A DNA stretch of 64,000 nt from Chlorophyllum brunneum (taxonomy: Eukaryota > Basidiomycota > Agaricomycetes > Agaricales > Agaricaceae). Where the stretch lies: the NCBI GenBank assembly GCA_963576785.1, contig OY756142.1, forward strand, positions 1,798,001 to 1,862,000, in the 5' to 3' direction. Below are positions 57,769 through 64,000 of the stretch, one piece after another; the first letter of the stretch is position 1; each line of letters begins with the position of its first letter. The position numbers and the translations under genes were made by a program. Under the pieces are notes generated by a model. That model saw only the letters and a program-made list of their open reading frames with translations, was not told the DNA's origin and searched no databases.

Positions 57769-59411
57769 ATGAACTCTCTCACTTACTTATCTCGCCAGTT
57801 CGATGTCCTCGCCTCTGCAAGGACCCCACCCTCAACCCCCACTGCTGAACATCCCCCGTCCGCTCTCTCCCCAGATTCTCCACGACCTCCTTTACAGCGT
57901 ACTCTTTCCTTTCTGTATCCCTCATCATCTCGCTCAGGTTCTAGATCAACCCCAAGACGGTCAAGCTCTTCACCGGCCTTTCAGCCCCCATCCCTACAGT
58001 CATCCTCCCCATCGTCCGCCTCTTCATCCACATCGGCAGCCTCGACATCAGACCCCACCGCCCACCCAATTCCATTCCACGAACCACTACCAGCACCCCA
58101 GCGGTCACGGCCAAGACACCAACTCGATACCGTAATCAACCAGGTCTTCTTCATCCGGCTCTTTCTCCTCGTCTGGGACAACCTCAACTCAGCATGGTCA
58201 GCATTACTCGAACAGATCAACCTCTATGCATGGCCCCGAAGACAACCGGTGGCAGTAGCATCCGAGAAGGGAAAGGGAAAAGAGATCCAGGTCATCGAAG
58301 AAGGTACCCTTGCGATTCCTTTCGATGATCCCAAGCTGGAATCGCAGTCGACTTCTCGGGCGAGTACCTCATCACTAGAGGGTACCCCCGCACCACCCTC
58401 TCGGGCTTCGACACCTGTAATACCTGGGCGGAAGACCCACTTTGGGCAGAAGACACTAGTGCTAGATCTTGACGAGACGCTCATACATTCGACTTCGCGG
58501 CCGAATCCGTCGTTGGCGTCGAGTGGTTCTGGTTTCTTTGGACTGGGATTGATGGGCAGAGGCAATAAATCTCCCGGCCACACTGTAGAAGTTATCTTGG
58601 GTGGCAAGCACACAGAGTATCATGTGTATAAGCGGCCGTTCGCCGATTTCTTTCTACGGACTGTAAGTCCTTCTGCTTGCTTCTGCCAAGGTTGTACTGA
58701 GCATGGACGGTGAAAAAGGTTTCTGGATGGTATACTCTGGTCATTTTTACTGCATCCATGCAGGAGTATGCAGATCCGGTCATCGACTGGCTAGATGCAG
58801 GGCGAGGGATCCTCGTCCAGCGTTTCTTCCGAGATGTACGTTCCTATATCATTCAAAATCAAAAAGCTTTTCAAACGCTTACTCGTTTGTGATCACCCTT
58901 GACACTTCCCCAAACCCCAACATTTTATCATCTTCTGTCACGTTTCCCATTATTTTTACTCTCAGTCATGCACACAATTACCCAATGGATCATACACTAA
59001 GGACTTGTCCATCGTGGAAAAGGATCTTTCGCAAGTCTGTCTGGTGGACAACTCGCCTGTTAGCTACAGAGTCAATGACGGTAGGTTGCCGTTCTCTATC
59101 CGCTTGGGAAGAATGTTGTACTGACCTCTCCCACCCCTTGCTCATCCCACCCCTCATGCGATGTTTCGCCGTCCGTACTTGACACTGCACGTACCTGAAT
59201 GCCAAATGACAAACAAACATGTCATATTGCCCTTTACACCTCGCACGATCCACTACTAGCGAACGGAATACCCATCGAGGGGTGGACTGACGATCCCTCG
59301 GACGAAGCATTGCTGGACCTACTACCCGTACTCGACTCCCTCCGATTCACCAAGGACGTACGACATATACTCAGTCTTCGTTCCGCCGGATTGTATACAC
59401 TACCCTCATGA
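57769..59411 (+). CDS. NEM1: Nem1-type nuclear envelope phosphatase (NIF/CTDNEP1)
   Basis: The catalytic subunit of the Nem1-Spo7 phosphatase, which dephosphorylates the lipin Pah1 at the ER/nuclear envelope and controls phospholipid and triacylglycerol balance. A Ser/Pro-rich N terminus is followed by a membrane-associated hydrophobic helix ([18 protein letters not shown], about 58135-58190). The HAD-type catalytic motif is [12 protein letters not shown] at about 58459-58494. After an unusual glycine-rich insert come [35 protein letters not shown] (motif II), [24 protein letters not shown] and [20 protein letters not shown]. The first Asp of DLDET is the nucleophile. Ends [11 protein letters not shown] at 59411. 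No Spo7 partner gene lies in the window. Confidence 0.92.
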
Positions 59412-60164
59412 CCTGCCCTCGCTGCACCACGAATCGACTCCGATAATATCGTGTCAAGCACATTGGTATCCTATAATGCCTATCGCCCATTACTTATCAC
59501 TTCTCAGCATAGTGCATCACTCCAATTCTTCATTTAATTATTACTCACTCATCGCATCATTTTTCGTTTCCTTTTATCCACCCCTCTCCTTCCTTTTCGT
59601 GCGCCTGAGTCGTAGTTGGGTTCGTTTTTTATAATGATTCTGTTCGTGGTTAATGCTACCCATCGTCTTTTGCGTCCAACCGGTTCAATCTGCAACAAGA
59701 GTCATTTACATATACCTCTCAAACCAGGAGCTGGAGAGCTTTCGCGCTGCTTTCTTATCTGTATCATACTGGCTGATTCTGTACCTGTGAATACACCGGA
59801 GAATTTCAAAAACCACGGTGCTGAATGAGAAATTCACGCTCATGTTAAGTGAAGTACGTATTGTAACACAAGACGGGAATAAAAGGAGTATGACAGGACA
59901 GGATAGTACTGTTATTCCACAACTAACAGTGTGGGTACTGACGTATCCGCACCCAGAAGTCAAACAAGAATGAGATGTAATCAGACGAGGACTCAAGGGA
60001 GGATCAAGTGTGAGACCTGAGCAGACCAGATACGTAGATGAATATGAGGGGCAAGTAGGAGGACGCGGCAGCAAGTCGACCAAGGGGATGATGTGATATT
60101 CCGGGTATGTGACAGCGTAAAACATAGCAAAACCGAAGCGCAGTCTACCCGCGCAGTAAGAGGG
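59412..60164. other. Intergenic region between convergent genes
   Basis: About 750 bp between the NEM1 and SNF7 stops. It consists of T-rich 3' UTR-like sequence and unremarkable DNA; the open frames present have no recognisable motif. Confidence 0.5.
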
Positions 60165-61136
60165 CTACAGCGCTAGTTGGGCTTGCAGTTCCCTTAGCTG
60201 GGCTTCCTCGTCATCTTCCACTGCGACTTTCTGCGGAGCTAGATGTCACATGAGTACGAAAGCGTATTTCCTAAAAACGATGGAGAAGCTTACCTTCCGG
60301 GATCTTGGTCGCACCAGGTGGTACGTGCACAGGAACATGATCTGCCCCTGCTAAACGTTCATTAAGGACGTCTTCCTCGATTGCATTAAGCTCTTGGAGC
60401 AGTATATCCTAGACCAAGGAGTGGTCAATAACCAAGAACAAAACCAAAGACTGAAATAGCACCCACCTCCTCCGTAGGATCTGTATAAGGGTTTGTTGCA
60501 ATCGCGGTCGAAATCTCATTCGCAATCTCCCGCTGTTCATGGATCGAGTCCATCGTGTCCGCGACTTTGTCAGCGTTCATGTTTCCGTGAATAACCCTGA
60601 GTGCATCTGAGCCCTTCTTCATCGCTGCCATTGTTTCGGCGTTAAGATTGGCGGATTCGAGAGTGTTTACTTGGAGTTCAAGCTGAAGGCGTGTTGCGCT
60701 TAGGCGGTCGAGTTCGGATTCCGCAGCCTTCTTGCGTTTGAGGGCTGCTGTTGCGACTATTTACGTGCAACGGGTTCGATAGGACGCCAACGGTGAGTAG
60801 GAACATGTGGAGGAGGGGAACATTGGAAAGGCGAAAAGGTTGTTGTCGTGCATAGATCCAGACCGAACGTCAAGCAAAAAGTTGGAGCCCATAGGTTACA
60901 AAGACGGTGACGGTCAGCTGTGCCAAGAACATGACCGGGGTCAGAAAGAACCCACCAGGCTTGTTTGAGACCGCATTTGCCCGTGCCTTCTTCATCTCCT
61001 CGTCTATTTTCTTTTGCAAATGCTCCTCCTTCTTCTCCAACAGCTGCAGCTGTTGCCGGAGGCCAACTATGGCTTCTCGCGCAGCCTGCTTGGGGTCTCT
61101 CCGACCTCCAAAATAGCTCATAAAGCTGGCCATCAT
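60165..61136 (-). CDS. SNF7: ESCRT-III subunit Snf7/Vps32
   Basis: The main filament-forming ESCRT-III protein for endosomal budding and membrane scission. Starts MMASFMSYFGG, then RRDPKQAAREAIVGLRQQLQ and LLEKKEEHLQKKIDEEMKKA (basic helix 1). After an intron comes ALKRKKAAESELDRL, then QLELQVNTLESANLNAETMA, AAMKKGSDALRVIHGNMNAD, DTMDSIHEQREIANEIS and ILLQELNAIEEDVLNERLAG. The C terminus LRELQAQLAL resembles the Bro1/Vps4-interacting helix. About 220 residues. Two adjacent ATGs (61136 and 61133) give practically the same protein. Stop 60165-60167. Confidence 0.94.
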
Positions 61137-61442
61137 TGTATGTGTGGGCTGGTAGAATGAAGGAGTAGACAGAGGGGTGTGTGGTGGCGAGAAGAGAGAC
61201 GGATGTCCAGGCAGTGGACGGTTGAGACTGAGAGCTGAGGTCACTGCGGTGAATGATGACGCCCGATAAGGAAGGCGGCAGCGTGACTCGGTGAAATAAG
61301 CAGTGTGATAAATACTAGCATTCTAAATCATCTCTACCTATCTACGGTCCAAAACGCTCGTAATAGTCAGCAATTAGTGCAAGGGGTATGTCAAGTACGA
61401 AAGGGAGAAAAGAGCAGTACAGCTCCAGGGTTTGTGTCTAGA

Positions 61443-62759
61443 TCAGTCTTCCTTCATGTCCTCGTCGCTGCTGCGGATCCCGTGTGAGCTCGGGCTTAGT
61501 GCAATCTATACATGGACTCACTCATCATCATCGCTGCGTTCGTCTGCAGCTCCCTTGCCACTTATCACTCGCCATGCCACGCGACAGATCATCCAGAACC
61601 ATATACACTGCATAAGCTGTACACACGTAATTCAATTCAGTATGGGCGGCAAATTTGGGGGAAAAAAGTGGACCGACCTGGAGAGCGAGAAGCATGGTGC
61701 AGAACGCGAAAAGGGCAGATCGTGTCATGTAGTGTCCCTTCTCAGCTGACCATTCAAAGTTGATGAATTTTGGTAGGTCGAAGATGGCCGACTTGATGAC
61801 AGAGAGGAACAGGAAATGCCGCGTAACTAGCCATGAAACCAAGAACCAACCAAATGTTGCGTCCGTCGCCAATTGGCTTACTTCAAGATAGCGCAACATC
61901 TTTGCCAGCTATTCATATAAATGTGTCATTGAGTGATCGATAGTGGATAAGAGTTATGTCACGCACGGGCAAGAAAATATCACACCAGTCCATGAGAACC
62001 ATGATCAACGCTCCTACACGGGTAAAGTTGGTAAAGTAGCTGGCCCACATTAGGATGACGGTAATGATGTGGTGCGTCATCATCTGGACATGATCTTTGC
62101 GTCGAGCCTCTGCGTTCAGAATTAAAATCTGGTGCAGATAGAAAGCAGTTTGGGTTAAATAATAAAACTTGAAGGGGGCAGCAAGGGGGTTGTGGGGATA
62201 GTTAAGCCACAGGTCAGTGGGATCCAAAACACGCGTCGGAATGTTCCTGTGAATGTACTGCCGGGTGTGTGAGACATGGCTATCCACCGGGGGACAAGCA
62301 TGGACCTACAAGGCCAAAACACCACTGTAATGAATAATACACCACAGACCAGCCCTGCTCCGCAAATCTGAGAACACTCCTATTCATGTGGTGTAGCTCC
62401 TTTTGTGTGAAAGGAGTTCTGCCATTACCATTGGCAAGGGGGTGCCCGTTCGGGTGGGCAGCACCGTTTCCGTTGGCGTGGCCATTCAGCAAGCGTCTGT
62501 TCGGTTCTCGGCCCTTCCGTCTCCGGTTGAGGTCTCTGGTAAGCTTCCAGCGTGCAAAGGGCTCAAAGACGCAGAGCCGGAACGCGTCGCGGAGGACTGC
62601 CATGAGGGCGATGAGGGAAATGACGATGCAGATGTCGAGCTTCCCTGTCTTGTAGTAGCTAGAGCTTGGGAAGGAGTCGGGATGGGCAGGGGCATCTGTG
62701 GGGTACTGGAGGGCGACGAAGGGGAGGAGGAGACGGGCGGGGACGAGAAAGGAGGACAT
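61443..62759 (-). CDS. LAG1: Ceramide synthase (Lag1/Lac1, TLC domain)
   Basis: An ER enzyme joining a sphingoid base and a fatty acyl-CoA. Starts MSSFLVPARLLLPFVALQYP; the first helix is CIVISLIALMAVLRDAFRL; then a cytosolic loop rich in Asn/Gly/His. The TLC domain has YIHRNIPTRVLDPTDLWLNY and FYYLTQTAFYLHQIL, then the Lag1 motif with the HH pair: VQMMTHHIITVILMWASYFT followed by FTRVGALIMVLMDWCDIFLP. Later TM helices are WFLVSWLVTRHFLFLSVI and LMQCIWFWMICRVAWRVISG. The last exons give ERSDDDE and a tail ending SDEDMKED with stop 61443-61445, the acidic C terminus typical of Lag1. The start is 112 bp from the divergent U2B'' gene. Confidence 0.92.
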
Positions 62760-62871
62760 GCTGGGCGGAAGTCTTGACCTCTGGACAAGAACGACCCGCG
62801 AATTATTTTTGTCCCTTTATTTATTTCGCCAGAAACCCGCCGTGGGAACTGCCCTGTCTCTCCCCTCTCCA
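62760..62871. promoter_or_regulatory. 112-bp divergent promoter, LAG1/U2B''
   Basis: Short interval with an A/T-rich TATA-like core (ttatttatttc) close to the U2B'' ATG. Confidence 0.45.
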
Positions 62872-63800
62872 ATGGCCGCCACCCACAACCACCCAAACCC
62901 AACCCTCTACATCAACAACCTCAACGACAAGGTCAACAAGGACGAGCTCGCGTCCCAGCTCCATGCCCTCTTCACCACCCATGGGAAGCTCATCGACATC
63001 GTCGCCTCCAAAACAGAAAAGATGCGTGGACAAGCCTTTCTCGTCTTTTCCGACCTCGCTGGCGCTACAGCCGCCATGCGCGCCTGCGAAGGCATGATCT
63101 TCTACGACAAGCCCCTCGTGCGTGCTCTTCCCCGTATCCCATCCTTGGGCTGTACTCAGACCACAACCCCAGCGCATCGATTACGCCAAGTCTAAATCTT
63201 ATGCTACTCTCCGCAGAGAAGATCCCACCTTTGTCCCCCCCACCTCCGTCCACGCCAATCCTCAGCAGCAACAGAGCGGGAAACGCCCTCGCGATGGTGA
63301 TCTTGCTGACGGGGATCGCACAGCCAAGCGCGAAAAGGCTGACGACTCTGATGAGGAGATGGAAATTGAAGACGACGACGACGCTGCCCAGCAAGGCGGG
63401 ACTTTATGTACGTCGTATTACATCGTTCGAATATATTGGCTTCACAATCCATCCTCCGAAAGCGGCAACACCGACCACCGTGCCCCAGCAAGTGTCAATG
63501 CCCACTGCCCGCCTGCTATGTACGAATCTGCCCCAAGAAGTCACAGATGATGTCCTTGCAGTATTATTCCAACAGTAGGTGTTCAACTCTCTCGTGTGTA
63601 TCGTATGCTGATATCACGTCAGGCACAAGGGCCTCAAGTCGATACAGGTTACTTGGTCACCCACGCCCAACGCGGCTGGTGCTCGCGTGAAAATGGCTCA
63701 GGTCCTTTATGACACTGCAGAGCTCGCAATGACTGCGCAAGAAGCACTCAATGGATTTCTCCTCAAAAAGGGCTGTCAAATGTCCGTCGTGTTTATCTAA
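62872..63800 (+). CDS. U2B''/U1A-type snRNP RRM protein
   Basis: A two-RRM spliceosomal protein binding U2 (or U1) snRNA stem-loops. RRM1: PNPTLYINNLNDKVNKDEL (RNP2 is LYINNL), KLIDIVASKTEKMRGQAFLV (RNP1 RGQAFLVF), and MIFYDKPL joined by an intron to RIDYAKSKSYATLRRED. A charged linker (KREKADDSDEEMEIEDDDDA) leads to RRM2: ARLLCTNLPQEVTDDVLAVL, then KGLKSIQVTW, MAQVLYDTAELAMTAQEALN and GFLLKKGCQMSVVFI. Four short introns. Fungi normally have one gene for this family, so it may serve both snRNPs. The gene converges with the next one, with only 25 bp between stops. Confidence 0.92.
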
Positions 63801-63825
63801 TGCTTTTGCCCGATATTGCTCCGCC

Positions 63826-64000
63826 CTACAAGGCCTCTAGCAACTTTTTCGCGAGCAGCTCGGCAGAAGCTGGGTTCTGGCCCGTGATGAGGTTGCCATC
63901 CACTACGACGAACGGCTACGTTTGATACTTGTCAGCCCATAGTCTGGAAGATAATACCAAATGCATACCTCCCAGTCCTTTACCCTTTCATAATTACCTC
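63826..64000 (-). CDS. DJ-1/PfpI-family protein, C-terminal part only
   Basis: The final two exons of a gene continuing past the window edge. The last exon (63826-63915) reads PFVVVDGNLITGQNPASAAE and ends LLAKKLLEAL. After intron 63916-63968 the preceding exon ends VKDWE. VDGNLITGQNPAS is the C-terminal signature of the DJ-1/ThiJ/PfpI superfamily, which includes Hsp31-like glyoxalases and chaperones. The nucleophile elbow lies outside the window, so the activity cannot be judged. Confidence 0.8.

Noticed and set aside
1..64000. Biosynthetic gene cluster, transposable element or CRISPR array
   Set aside because: No core biosynthetic enzyme (PKS, NRPS, terpene synthase), no reverse transcriptase or transposase, no terminal or regularly spaced repeats were seen; the GST, aminotransferase and transporters are scattered among housekeeping genes.

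Overview
This 64 kb window is nuclear DNA from a filamentous basidiomycete, most likely an Agaricomycete. The evidence is very short introns (mostly 42-75 nt) interrupting nearly every gene, compact spacing, genes on both strands without operons, and a fungal gene set (chitin synthase, Opy2, Sla1, Dal5-type transporters, ceramide synthase). I recognise 29 protein-coding genes; the first and last run off the window. No transposon, rRNA, convincing tRNA, CRISPR array or organellar sequence is seen. Most of the content is core eukaryotic housekeeping.

Layout. 0-10 kb: CAF16-like ABC ATPase (partial), OPY2-like membrane anchor, a large UBA/IBR-like/UBC ubiquitin-conjugating protein, the peroxisomal carrier ANT1/PMP47 and a TRAPPC2L/Tca17-like TRAPP subunit. 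10-20 kb: RTP1 (HEAT-repeat RNA polymerase II nuclear import/assembly factor), SUP35/eRF3 and, diverging from it, SLA1. 20-32 kb: SEC7-type ARF-GEF, deoxyhypusine synthase, a divergent 14-3-3 and an aromatic-type aminotransferase. 33-41 kb: GIS2/CNBP zinc-knuckle protein, COQ10, a GST with a C-terminal add-on domain, and a chitin synthase. 41-50 kb: RING protein 1, a small hypothetical gene, Rheb and a cytosolic GH2 beta-mannosidase. 49-57 kb: two Dal5-type transporters flanking an alanyl-tRNA editing protein (AlaX/AARSD1) and RING protein 2, whose RING resembles RING protein 1. 57-64 kb: NEM1 phosphatase, SNF7 (ESCRT-III), LAG1 ceramide synthase, U2B''/U1A-type snRNP protein and a DJ-1/PfpI protein (partial).

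Functionally the genes are mixed: vesicle and membrane traffic (TRAPP, Sec7, Sla1, Snf7), translation and its fidelity (eRF3, deoxyhypusine synthase, AlaX, Gis2), lipid and nuclear-envelope metabolism (Lag1, Nem1), cell wall (chitin synthase), signalling (Opy2, Rheb, 14-3-3) and ubiquitin (UBC hybrid, two RINGs). They do not form a biosynthetic cluster. I found no convincing new multi-gene system. The most interesting features are at gene level: a candidate E2 carrying an IBR-like cysteine cluster, a 14-3-3 with an altered peptide-groove residue, an eRF3 with a PAM2-like motif and no Q/N-rich prion domain, five GC-AG introns, several stop-free introns of length 3n, and very short divergent promoters.

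Exon borders were placed by eye from splice sites, reading frame and family motifs, so gene ends are firmer than every internal junction.
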